Positions 32,142 through 43,000 of a DNA stretch of 64,000 nt are shown here, piece after piece. Origin of the DNA: Actinostola sp. cb2023 (taxonomy: Eukaryota; Cnidaria; Anthozoa; Actiniaria; Actinostolidae); assembly GCA_033675265.1 (NCBI GenBank), contig JAUJYZ010001033.1, forward strand, positions 62,001-126,000, read 5' to 3'. The position numbers were made by a program, and so were the translations under genes. Each line of letters opens with the position of its first letter. Position 1 is the first letter of the stretch. The notes beneath the pieces were generated by a model. It ran no database searches. It was not told the origin of the DNA and saw only the letters and a program-made list of their open reading frames with translations.

Positions 32142-33582
32142 TTAGTAATTTTTAGACATCAACACCACCTTGTTGGGATCCACCAAGACTTCGTTTTCAA
32201 ATTCAGGTAAAAACAAGACTGTCAAATTTTCGGTCAAAGGCTCCTTAAAATTCAGGAACAGGTCCAACGTGCCTTCGTTTTTCTTGTACGTGTAGTTCTT
32301 GGCGTCTTTTCCGTCGGGAGTTAGATTGAGACACAGCAAAGCGTTCTCATGGGCGTAATCTTTTCTTTTTATGCCATTGGAAAACCCTCGGTGCATGTTT
32401 CCGCTCGACGAAAACATCATTTCGTAGCCTTCGACCCCGTCGTGTGATTTGAATTCAATACGGTTAACGGGACGTTCGGTTCCATTGACCACCAGACGAA
32501 GATCTTTCAGTCCAAACAATTTGAAGTTGAAGGGGTTTTCATTGTACACCCCATTGAAGGCCGTCGATTTCACAAACCCGATGGTCAATTGGTCAGGTAC
32601 CGATTGCTGGAAGAGATCGGTGAAGGAGAAAACGGATTTCCCTTGTTCCATGGTACGACGGATGGGTTTGCTGGTACGGATAGGGTACACCACAGTCTGT
32701 TGTTGTTTGTACTGCTTGTCTTCGATTTCCAAATGAACAGCGGGTTGGACTTTGACATGGCGAACACGGAATATCACACTGGTGATTTTGAAACGGGCTG
32801 TGGACCCGGCTGCAGCCATCAATACAAATTGAGGGTCGTTGAAATCGATCTGAATGACGATCGACACCCGGGTACCAAATAACGACCCGATTGAAACACG
32901 TCCACGGCCGGTTGGATGGTGAAGAACACTTCGCGTCCCGCTTGCGCGGGGGGGACCCCGCTATTTTGAGATCCGTCAAGGGTGTAGTTGCTGTAAAAAA
33001 CAGACGGGTGCGTTCGTCGTACCCCTTGTTGTAGTTGGCATGGGTCGTTGGTAGGGGTGTATTGGCGGCGGTCCCCGTGATGTAATTGTTCATCTTGGCG
33101 TCGGTGGCCTCGTCCGTGTACCAGCCTTCGATCTGTAGGTAATTGTCTTTTTGGTCGGGGGTGAAATTTCTCAAATTGGAGTCGTACGCCTTGTAATGGT
33201 ACAGGTCGGTGGGTTCGCCGACCGACGTGTCGTTCAATTTCACGTCGAAGCGTTTGATCAACGAATGCCCCACGTTGTTCACCACGCCGATGCTCAACCC
33301 CGCCGCCATGTCCGACCCATCGGCTTGGATGAGTTTCACCCCCAAAGTGAGTTGACACATCCCCATGTCGATGAAATCGGTAGACTGGGGGATGAAGAAA
33401 TGACACGGGCTGAAAGTGGCTTGAGTGGGGTAGTAATCTTGCCAGTACCCGTCTTTCACCGAGATTTCCGTCGGCAACGGACTAAACAAATCGCCCAATT
33501 GAGCTTTCTTGACGGGGATGACCCGCCCGGCACTTTCCACACCCCCGGAACGTTTGCGTCCAGCACCGCCTAACATCATCAT
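32142..33582 (-). CDS. double-jelly-roll major capsid protein, two frame breaks
   Basis: ATG at 33582 (the pVI-like gene's TGA overlaps it by one base). The N-terminal two fifths to half is open to about 32,960. The middle piece (VPPAQAGREVFFTIQPAV) is in a second frame, and the C-terminal 235 or so residues (FKITSVIFRVRHVKVQPAVHL to the stop at 32142) are in a third. The breaks fall at a C7 run (about 32,950) and a CCCGGG stretch (about 32,875), both error-prone homopolymers. Total length would be about 480 residues, normal for Polinton major capsid proteins. YNENPFNFK and GISREDY-type positions (here SNGIKRKDYAHENALLC) are family hallmarks. MLGGA at the start fits an adenain site. Confidence 0.88.
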
Positions 33583-33911
33583 CAATCGAATACGTCAAAG
33601 GTGTTGGGTTGTTTCTTGCGTCTTCGTGGTTTCTTTTTCTTGATGGCTGTAGCCGTAGGGGCGCGTCTCTTGCGTCGGGTCCTTTTATGGGAAACTGAAG
33701 GTGTAGGACCGGAATAACGTTGTAGAGCTTGTGATTTTTCCAACGCCCGATTCAGTACCGCGTCTTTGAAATCGCGACCTTCATTCAACACGTCTCGAGC
33801 CACTTGAGAGCCCACGTTGCCCACAGCTTGTTTCCCCGCCTCCACGGCTTCTTGGGCAGCGTGCACCACTTTGTTTTGAATCCCTCGCATCATACCTCCG
33901 AACCCCACCAT
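33582..33911 (-). CDS. pVI-like minor virion protein
   Basis: ATG at 33911; 109 residues. Begins MVGFGGMMRGIQNKVV: MVGF-G fits the alternative adenain consensus (M/I/L)-x-G-x-G, and the segment after it is an amphipathic helix, as in adenovirus membrane-lytic pVI. The C-terminus is very basic (KRTRRKRRAP, KKKKPRRRKK). Located immediately upstream of the major capsid gene and joined to it by a TGATG overlap. Confidence 0.65.
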   Translation of the reverse strand: MVGFGGMMRGIQNKVVHAAQEAVEAGKQAVGNVGSQVARDVLNEGRDFKDAVLNRALEKSQALQRYSGPTPSVSHKRTRRKRRAPTATAIKKKKPRRRKKQPNTFDVFD

Positions 33912-33947
33912 CGTGATTGTGAACACCGCCTCTTTCGACAGGTCCTT

Positions 33948-35930
33948 TTATCCACGTTCGGTTTGACGCGGTCGGATGTGTAGCGTGACGAGAACCAACC
34001 CGTTTCCGAAATCCACCGTTTGACCCAACGAATCGCGAATATACATGTCCACGTCTTGAAAGCTGGACAAACGCAACGTGTTGTAGTGCGGGTGTTTGAA
34101 TTCGTACGTCTTACGTCCCCCGTGTACGCTTTCCACCGGTACGATGTCCAACACCGGCGCGTTGAAATTCCCCACGATGGAATAGTCCACGATGTTGGTG
34201 TAGACGTACATGCCCCCATCAAACCACGACCCAACACTATTTCCGAAAACCGGAGAGTGCTCCACAATTCAGCGACGGGTGGAAGTTTAGCATTATCATC
34301 CTCGGCCGTCGGGGGCGTCCAAGTATTTCCTTTCCACACCATCGGAGGATCACCTCCCCCACGACACGCCTTCCCCGCATCGTCAGTGGTCGTGGGTGGG
34401 TGGCTTTGGAATAAAAACCTTTCGTGTCGATGACGTCGTTGGTGGTGTCGTCGTGGACGTCGTTGCTTTCTATGATTTTGGGAAATCCGAAGTAATCCAC
34501 CAAATCCGAAGACATCACCACGTGAAGGCCTTCATCCAACGTCCACTGTTTCAACACCACCGTGTTCTCAGCCTCTTCCATCCAAATCTTGACCCACGAG
34601 GCAACCTGGAGGGTTTCTTTTCACGTCATCCTTTTGCGCTGTGAAGACTCCCTTGTTGAAATTCGTCTGGAATCAGCAGTCTTACACTCGTATACTGCGT
34701 TAGAAACAAATTCAAACCGTTTCATTATAGATGCGTCGTTGATCGAAATCCCTTCGGTAAAACCTCTCCCCGTAGACCCCCACTTGGAAGGAATAGAGGC
34801 GATATGAGTGTGTAGTTGACGGATTCGTAGGACCAAGTTCCTGACAACATTCTGATGTCGATCTTGATCAAGGGATAGTTGAGCTCTCGTTAATGAGTTC
34901 TCCCCGCTGTGTATAGACACGGGGGGCATCAACACACTTCGGAAGGTGGAAGTTTGTTTTTGTTCCACCCTTGGTGGACGTCCCATCTCATTATGGCCAA
35001 TTCATTTTCAACCCCGCCGGGTTTTCCCACAACTTCCCTTTTTGACATTTTGGACGTGCTTGAGAATCACTTCATGCATCTTGTTTGTTGAACGCTTTCA
35101 CCAAAATTCTCGGTAGAGTGGTATTTCTCGGCGGGCATTTTGTGCCAATCGAAACCTTTGGGAATCCACGTATGATTAGTAGGGTTGATCTTTCCCACAC
35201 CGATCTGACGCCTCGGAGACAGTTCGTTCGATCCTTCCTTCCGGAGTGGGAGTTGTCATGTACAATACCCACTCCCCACTTCCCCACGTCTGGCACGTAG
35301 TATGTTGAGAGAGCGGGCAGACGGAATCACCGTGAACGTGTGGCCCGTATTGTCAGGATACAATTCTTTGGAAGCGTTGCTGGGCAACACCAAACGTCGT
35401 TCTCCCCATGGGTATGCGTTTCTTGAGAAAATGTAACACCACCACCGTTTGACCCGCGATCGAACACCACCAGAGTTTTGCCAAACTCGTCATTCAAACA
35501 GGAGGCGGATCGACTCTATATATCCCACCCAAGGGTTCCAATACATCTGATGCTCGGGCTCAAGGATAACATTCCCCCAAGGCCCGACCTGAGTTCTCCA
35601 GTGCCGGCTTTCATGTCCACGGTACACAAGAGCGTGAATTTACTGTTCTTCGCATCACCTACTAAACGTTCGTGTCACCAGATTTGAATAGATGAACACA
35701 TTGTCAAATTTGTTTTGTTTCCGCAGAGGGGGTAGAAATCTCATGAGGCCCCACGCCACGGTCCATTCGTCGAGGTCGGCGAAATTCAACGCGTGGGGTA
35801 GGGGGACCGTGCTTGATAATATCACTCTCAGGCATTTTGTTGTTCTTATGTTCCGTGGTCACCACATTGCTGGGGAGAAGTACGTAGAACGACTCTTTGT
35901 GCGGGCAAACTGCTCATTCCAACTGCGAAG
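33948..35930 (-). pseudogene. penton-like minor capsid protein, many frame breaks
   Basis: The conserved single-jelly-roll minor capsid protein can be followed through at least six frame changes. N-terminal part: SFYVLLPSN and FADLDEWTVAWGLMRFLPP at about 35,930-35,740. Middle: YWNPWVGYIESIRLLF near 35,520. C-terminal part in three frames: 34581-34330, 34342-34265 and 34265-33948, ending DMYIRDSLGQTVDFGNG and a LHIRP strand, the usual C-terminal signature. From about 34,250 leftwards the sequence is clean; to the right indels are frequent. Function: pentamer at capsid vertices. Whether the gene is dead or only badly sequenced cannot be told here. Confidence 0.7.
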
Positions 35931-36064
35931 TAGGGATCCAACTATGTTAGTATTTCTTTCCCACACCACCCTTTCCACTGCACCAACACTTCACTTTTTC
36001 CCGCACGTCGACGTGGGTCACAATGTCATTTCCACACGGAATGAATCTTCAGGACTCACACCGT

Positions 36065-37212
36065 CACCCTTTGCAACTCCTGTTCGACGGGATAAAGAAC
36101 CTTTGATAGGATCTCCGTCCCCCATTCGTTCAATTTATACCTTGACGGAGTGCTTTGCATTTGCGACGCATCACAAACACTTCTTCCGTCCAGTTGGGTA
36201 AGTTACCCTTTTTTGAACGCTCGATCCAATGTTACTCATACGCACTTGATCGCCCACGTTAAAGCGAAACCGCGACGCGGGGTGTGTTTTTCCACGTCGT
36301 CGTCGTACAACGTGTGCCATACTTCTTGGGCGTTTTCGTATGTGACAGGTCGGGCTGCGACGAATGGACCTGTGGTAGGCTTGATTGTAACCGCTGACAT
36401 TCCGGCAAGACGGTCCACGTACTTTTGCGTGTTTCTGTCCGCGGTGAAAGTACGCCAGAGCCGATTCTTGATGGTGCGATGAAACCGTTCGACGATTTGC
36501 GCTTTGGGGTCGCTGTAGGTGACAAAATGACGAATCCCTTGAGATTTGAAAAACGCTTTGCACGTGACGGTTTGAGAAACTCGGTCCCTTGGTCGGGGGT
36601 TCTGCAAAAACACTTTGGGTTGACGGCCTTCTTTGAATATACTTTGAAAAGCTTGAATGATTTGAGGGGACTTTTTATTTTTTGATCGGACGCACCCAAG
36701 CGTAGCGGGACAACACGTCCTATACACGTCAACCAATGTTTGTAACCTTGGTTGTCGGGTCAGACATCCGTTGAGAGGGGGGGGGGCACGTTCCACCAGA
36801 TCGCTTTGCCATTGTTCGTCCAAACCATCCACGATCACACGGCTGCGACGAAATAAATCCGTTGAACGGGTTTGTGGAAACAAGATGCGTGTACCCGGTT
36901 GTTTTTTTCCAACCATTCTTTCACATTGTCGACGTTTAATACCTTTTTTTGAACCAACTTGACGGCGCCAATTGGTCTTACCCCCCGCATACCCTTCAAG
37001 CCTTTTTGGGATTGTAGTACGACCGGTTTGCAAACAGCTTTGTTGAATGTTATTTGAACTTTTCGTTTTCTTCCGACGTACGCCAATAGCGAATTACGAG
37101 GGGGGCATCTTCTTCTTCCGTTTTAACCACCACTACGGTTTTTCCACAACAGGCGATCCAACAGCGAAAACCGTTTACACCAATCCGACACACTGGGAGG
37201 AAGCATGCTCAT
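36065..37212 (-). pseudogene. retrovirus-type integrase, frame breaks
   Basis: Start ATG at 37212, equivalent to 39605 in the second copy. A long frame, 37033-36236, contains most of the catalytic core: first Asp in QWQSDLV (about 36,805), third acidic residue in QIVERFHRTIKN (about 36,490). The second Asp (DQGTEF, about 36,590) is read in a neighbouring frame. The C-terminal domain continues in two further frames: NWTEEVFVM, then YKLNEWGTEIL and ELQRV, to about 36,065. The enzyme inserts the element and creates the 6-bp duplication. Neighbours are the minor capsid gene and a SAP-like gene. Confidence 0.75.
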
Positions 37213-38290
37213 TCATCGTTTTCAGAGGGTCATGGTGTGGGGTGTTTTTATTTCTCTCATTCCCACTTTCTTTCCCCCCTTCTCTTCTTCCTTTCTGCGC
37301 TTCCTGCCACCATATTTGTTGCACTTTTTGAAAGCCACGCGCGTTCTCTAGACCGACGGACGTTTAAGACCTAATTTTGTTTTGACACTCTTTTTAAGGT
37401 GTGTCAACTTAAAACGGTTGTATAGAATTTTAAAAAAAATCAGCAAATTTTCGCTGAACAATTGGCTAGACGGATTTAGACGGTTCCTGTGCCCAATGGT
37501 AAAACTTTTGCTGCATCCTTTTTTTTTGTGGGGGGTTCTAAAACGCGTTTCTCCTTCACACACAATAAGGGTCTAAAAAATTTTTTTTATAAAAAAAAAA
37601 AATTTTGGAATTTCCCTTTAAGAAAAAAACCGATTGAAACCGGTTTAAAAAAAATTTACCAAGAACGCCTCCGTGTGTAAAAAAAAAACCAGACCGCGTC
37701 TCGGCGGGGGGTGGCTCAAAATCGCCCGGTACCCCGTTTTCTCGTCGACCAAATCATAGAGGTTCTGGTCACTGTTCATTTTCTCTTTCGTCTAAAATAC
37801 CCCGTATCGGGAACGTCTCCACTTTAGGTTTTTACTCGTTGCAATAACAAGACCACCCGAAAGGCCTTGGACATTTCCACGGTCTAAACTGAACTCGGCG
37901 TTTGGCGTCCCCGTTGGATGCGGTGCCGGTTACGTGACACACGTACTTTTCTTCCAGGCCTTCCACCAACCGTAGCATGGATTTGAAATTGATCAGGCGC
38001 ACTCGACATCACGTTGAGGGGTATGCCTTTGCACTTTTTTTCACGTCCTCGGATGGGTAATCTCTCTCCTCCGGATTACAACTCTTGGGACCGCGTGGAT
38101 GAAAAAATTGGCGAATGGGGGTCGGGCGTTTAGTTTTGGTATTCCCCGACGGGGGTCAAACCAGCCCAAAGTGTACGGTGCCCTCGGGAACAAATAACTT
38201 CCCTATTACATTGACGTTTATGTGTGATGCGGTATACATATAACTCCGAATGTTCTTGGAGCTGATTCCAAATGAGCGGTATTAGTGTAG
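36455..38290. repeat. duplicated segment, degraded copy A
   Basis: Matches copy B (about 38,640-40,530) along its length: integrase 5' part, SAP-like gene and polymerase 3' end, in the same orientation, offset about 2.3-2.4 kb. Differences are mainly single-base insertions and lengthened homopolymers, e.g. multiple A and T runs at 37,430-37,690. Confidence 0.8.
37750..38290 (-). pseudogene. partial copy of polymerase B 3' end
   Basis: Recognisable from the shared DNA sentences (CATAGAGGTTCTGGTCACTG, GATTTGAAATTGATCA, ATCACGTTGAGGGGTATGCC) of the intact gene at 40057-40530, but with indels every few tens of bases and no open frame. Catalytic motifs lie outside the copied part. Confidence 0.8.
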
Positions 38291-38640
38291 GAGCGGAATA
38301 TGGATTGTTAGTGTATGCCCTGATATTGTTAATAGTACTTTTAGTTGAAAAGTTTTCGCCCGGTCCCATTGGATTTATTGCTAGGTTTAAAAAATGATCA
38401 AACCCCAGTGTATTGGAACCTAGTGATAGGCCCCAAAGCCATGTCCCCCGGGCCCCCCCCCAACACCCCCCCACCCCCCCCCCCCCCAAACACCCAAGCA
38501 CCCCCCCCCCCCCCACCCCACCCCCCCCCCCAAAGGCAAGACCGCGTTCCCCCACCGTACCTTTGCCGTTTGTTCTGGGCTGTTGGCCCGTGATGGTGAA
38601 AATTGTTGGAATAAATGAAAAAAATTACCGCCCAGAGGCC
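38291..38640. other. low-complexity poly-C junction between the copies
   Basis: C and CCCA-rich stretch (38,448-38,535) with no gene. Long proline- or glycine-rich frames here are composition artefacts. The sequence has the look of low-quality read ends. Confidence 0.6.
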
Positions 38641-39605
38641 CAAGCACCCCAGAGCCGAATTTCTTGATGTTTTGGTGCGGTGCGATTGGATGGGATTGAA
38701 TGATTGATATGATTGAAAACCCCGTTTTTCGCCGATTACGATTTGCCGCTCTTGTGGGGGGCGTTGTTGTAGCTCTGTTTTGTAGGTTTTGTAGGTCTGT
38801 ATTCTTCTTGTTGTTTTTTTTGGGACGGTGTCTTTCTTTCGCTTGTAGGTGACCAAAATGAACGAAAATACGATATCACTTGAGGAAGATTTGAAAAAAA
38901 AAACGCTTTTTTTTTTTGCAGCCGTGACGCGGTGTTGTGAGAAAGAGGGATTGAGCAAACTCGGTCCATTGGTGGTCTGTGCTGCATTTTCTGCAACACT
39001 TTGGGTTTGTTGACGGCCTCCTCCTCTTCTTTTGGAAATCTCCTTCTTTTTGACCTTCTTTGATATATACTTGAAAAGCTTTGTTTGTACTTGTGACTGA
39101 TTTAGACGAGGGGACGTGGACGTTTATTTTTGATCGGAGCGCACCCAAAAAGCGTAGAGCGGGGACAACACCGTCTATACACCCGTCAACAATGTTTGTA
39201 ACCTCCTTGGTCGTCGTCATCGACATCCGTTTTTGGCACCGTCACCAGATCGCTTTGCCATTGTTCGGTGAGTGTCAAACCATCCACTTCACCCGTTGAA
39301 CGGGTTTGTGGAGCGTGTACCCCGGTTGTTTTTCCAAACCATTCTTTCACTTGTCGACGTTTAATACCTTTTTTTTTTTGAACTTGACGCGCCAATTGGT
39401 CGTACCCCGCATACCCTTCAGCCCTTTTTGGGATTGTAGTACGACCGGTGCAAACAGTTGTTGAATTTGAACTTTCGTTTTCTTCCGACGACGACGACGA
39501 GGGGGCATCTTCTTCCGTTACCACCACTACGGTTCCACCACAACAGGCGATCCAACAGCGAAACCGTTTACACCAATCCGACACACTGGGAGGAAGCATG
39601 CTCAT
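38640..39605 (-). pseudogene. integrase 5' part, copy B
   Basis: ATG at 39605. The first 139 codons are open to 39186 (CTGRTTIPKRAEGYAGYDQL, KGIKRRQVKEWFGK, then EQWQSDLV with the first catalytic Asp). Below about 39,200 the sequence is indel-rich; the DQGTEF region survives in broken form near 38,960. Same gene as 36065-37212; in this copy the N-terminus is the cleaner one. Confidence 0.75.
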
Positions 39606-39872
39606 TCATCGGTTCAGGGTCAGGTGTGGGTGTTTTTTATGGTCTTCTTCTTCTTTCTTTCTTCTCTCTCTCTTCTTCCTTTCTGCGCTTCTCTTCTTCC
39701 ATATTTGTGCACTTTTTGAAAGCCATCGTTTCTCTAGACGACGTTTAAGACCTAAAGTTTGACACTCTTTTTTAAGGTCTGTCAACTTCACACGGTTGTA
39801 GAGAATTTCACCAAAATTTTCTTGATCTCTCTCGTTTAGACGGATGGTCCAATGGTAAAAACTTTTGTGCAT
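39606..39872 (-). CDS. small basic SAP-like protein
   Basis: ATG at 39872; 88 residues, stop directly before the integrase ATG. Contains YNRVKLTDLKKECQTLGLK, with following RRLEKRWL, which fits the helix-extended-helix pattern of SAP DNA-binding domains. The C-terminus is a basic coiled region (KKRSAERKKRERRKKEEED). It could be an N-terminal part of, or accessory to, the integrase. A broken copy lies at about 37,348-37,563. Confidence 0.5.
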   Translation of the reverse strand: MHKSFYHWTIRLNERDQENFGEILYNRVKLTDLKKECQTLGLKRRLEKRWLSKSAQIWKKRSAERKKRERRKKEEEDHKKHPHLTLNR

Positions 39873-40056
39873 CGGCGTTCAGACGTATCGAACGCGTTTC
39901 TCCTTCACGACTTAGGGGTAACATGATGCACCGGTACCTTTCTTCTAATTTTACCAAGAACGCCTCCGTGTGTACGTTCAACCAGGACCGCGTCTCGGCG
40001 GTCGTCAGCTTGATCGCCCGGTATGTTTTTCTCGTCGACCATCATAGAGGTTCTGG

Positions 40057-43000
40057 TCACTGTTCATTTTCTCTTTCGTCTAAATACCCGTACGGTACCG
40101 TCTCCACTCCACGTCTTACTCGTTTGTCGTAGACCACACGAAAGTCCTTGGACATCTCCACGGTCTTCAACTGACGGCGTTTGGCGTCCCGTTGGATGCG
40201 GTGCGGTTCCGTGACCACGTACTTTTCTTCCATGCCTTCCACCAACCGTAGCATGGATTTGAAATTGATCACGGCACTCGACATCACGTTGAGGGGTATG
40301 CCTTTGCACTTGACTTCCTTCTCACCTTGATCGGTCACGTAGGCGTAACTCTTGGGACCCGTTGAAACAAATTCGCGAATAAAGTCCCCCGGTCGTTTCA
40401 ATTCAGACGTCAAATCACCCAAATAATCCCCCAACGGGAGCAAAACTTGTCCTGGGTGTGTGACGTAGAAGATCGAATCGGTGTCAAAGTACAAGACACG
40501 TTCTTGGAGCTCTTCCAAATAGCGGTACAATTTCAAACGCGCAAACGAGGTAACAAACGCTGCATGCACCACACTGGCAAATCCACTTTCACGTGTGAAG
40601 TCGTCGACCCGGTCGTATTGGAGTTGGGCTAGGTTTTCGTTGATCAACAACAGGTGTTTGACCTCAGTTTTAGGCCCAAACATGAGTTCGGCAAACCGTT
40701 TGGGATCGTCCACGTATTCGGTGACGGGCAAGTGGGGGTTCTGACCAAATTTTCCCCACAGACTGTTCAACATCAATTTGACCAAATTCCGTAACCCTGG
40801 GTTGGCTTCTATGTGTTCCAGAAGGATTCCTTCATGGGCCAAGTACTCGTCCACGTACCGCTGTTTGTCTTCTTCCGTTTCACACCATGCAGGCCACCCG
40901 GAGGCTTCTTGTTTCAAACGCAAGTAGGTGTTTACGTACTTTCCAAACAACACCAACGACGTCTCGGGGTAGTGCCATACTTCATAGACGTCGAGAATGA
41001 CGTACCCCAGAGCAATGGCTTTTTTCAATTCAGGGGTGGTCCACGTCCCCACTAAAGCCCGTTCTTCGGCATTGTGACAACACCGCCCTTTCGTTTGTCT
41101 GAGCTGTTCGGCACACGTACGGCATAACACAAACATCAGTTTGTTTTGAATGTGTGATGGTAAGACGGGGATGTACAAGTGGCGAGGTGGAAGCACTTTG
41201 ACTTTGTTGAACCCATAATAGTGTTCCGTCAGGGGTGATTTAAAGTCCCGTCGGATCAAAGTAGGGTGACCGACAGGGTAGGCACCGCCTGACAACATCA
41301 CGGACGGGTACAACGAGGTAAAATCCACGTAATCGACACGACTTCCTTCAGGGCATTTAAAATGCAGTTTGAGAGCATTGGTGCGACCTCCGAACAACCC
41401 TTCCCGAGGGTTTAGCGGCTCTCGGTGTTTCATCCATTGGGGGAATGTGTCGTTGTTGTCGTCACTTTGCATACCATCCCATTCATGCTCCCACATTTCC
41501 ACCACCTTGAAACCCCATTCCCGCATCCGTCGTGTGCGTTGTTCGGTGGCGTTGCGTATATCTCCCATCTTCTGACGAAGTTTGGGGTGGAACATCTGAG
41601 CGTTGGTGAAACAGAGGGGACACGCATGCCAAAAACACCCATGAAATTGGTACACAGTGCGAGTCTTGGGTTCGTACCCGTCTACTTTAGCTCCCAAAAT
41701 CGACGTCTCTCCCTCCACACTGTAGCAAGTGTGAAGTCGAAGGCCTGGGGTTTGTTGTTCCAACCGCCACAACCATTTCTTGGCTTTCAACGACTGTATG
41801 TCTTGAGGTGTATAGCCTCCTTGGGGGATGATTCCGATGCTGTTAGGAGGCATGAACCGGTAACGGTACGACCACATACAGGCTGAAGCCAACGTGATGC
41901 ATTTCACAAAGGGGTCAAACCCTGTCACGTCAAGAAAAATACGTCGCGCTTCTAAAACCCCTCGTTTCAAAAGAATCACATCTTGTTGACAGTAATGTTT
42001 CAACTCTTCTTGTAAATGAAACGTCTTACCGAGTTGTTCGGTGTGCCACAGTCGGAGCTTTTCCGCGTCTTCTTCTTTCATCGATTCGACCCCATAGAAT
42101 TCCAACACCGGGTAGGGACCCACGTAGTCTTGGTTTGCAGGGGTGTTAAAGAAATGAGGGAAATACCCCTTCTCTTCCGGCAAGTTAAAGGTCTTGGAAA
42201 ATTTGCGCAACGCCATCGGAAGAAAACACAGTGAATCTTTAAACTTCAAGTTCAGACCTTTCACATACATGTACATGCATTTGGCACCACGCATCACCAC
42301 CTCGGGGCGTTGTCCACGCGCACACAACCATTCTAGCAAAAAGTACGAATCGTACCCCATGAAATTGTGAGCAAACACAATGGAATTTTGGTGTTCGGGA
42401 CGAAATAACCAAGTGCAAAAAGCATCTATGGTGGCGAAGACCATTTGACGTTCTCCACACTGTTCGCACTGTCCATCGTGGTTCGTCCATCCCACACACA
42501 GAGTGCACACTTTCATGGCCACCACTAGATTGACCCGATGGACCGCTTCCAAGGGCATGGTTTCAATGTCAAAAAAAATGAACCGACCCATAGCTTGTTC
42601 ATCGTTCTCGTCGATCACCATCGGTTGAACGTGGCATAGGTGGTCCGACAACACCCATTGACGACAGTGAATACATTGTTGTTCTCCACACCGGTGAGAA
42701 GTGAGATCGCGCAGACCTTGATGTTTCTTGTGCAAATCTACTACTTTCTGACAGTCGACACACCGCCGGTACCGTTGACACACACTCCAGCGTTCTTGAC
42801 GGCCTTGTACTCGATGTGTGGTGACACGGTTGTGGTTGGCGAAACACACGTCCGACTTGAAATGACGGTGACACGTGGGGCAGGAAGTCCATTGAATCAC
42901 TTCATGGGAACAGTTGGCGATTGTTTCATAACAGCATTCGCAAAACGGTCGACACTTGTGTTTGCTCTTTTCCGAGTACCCCACGTCACACTCGGGGCAG

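Noticed and set aside
29846..34700. Long plus-strand frames opposite the capsid, protease and ATPase genes
   Set aside because: Shadows of GC-rich coding on the minus strand; no motifs, while the minus frames carry Walker, protease and capsid signatures.
38345..38960. Proline- and glycine-rich frames on both strands around the poly-C stretch
   Set aside because: Composition artefact of CCCCA-rich low-complexity sequence in a region that looks like unpolished read.
36065..39605. LTR retrotransposon because of the retroviral-type integrase
   Set aside because: No reverse transcriptase, gag or LTRs nearby; the integrase sits among Polinton genes and explains the 6-bp duplication of the whole element.
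39835..39910. tRNA-like stretch with TGGTCCAATGG and a GTATCGAACGC motif
   Set aside because: It lies within the SAP-like coding frame on the other strand, and neither strand gives a consistent cloverleaf with acceptor pairing and A/B boxes.
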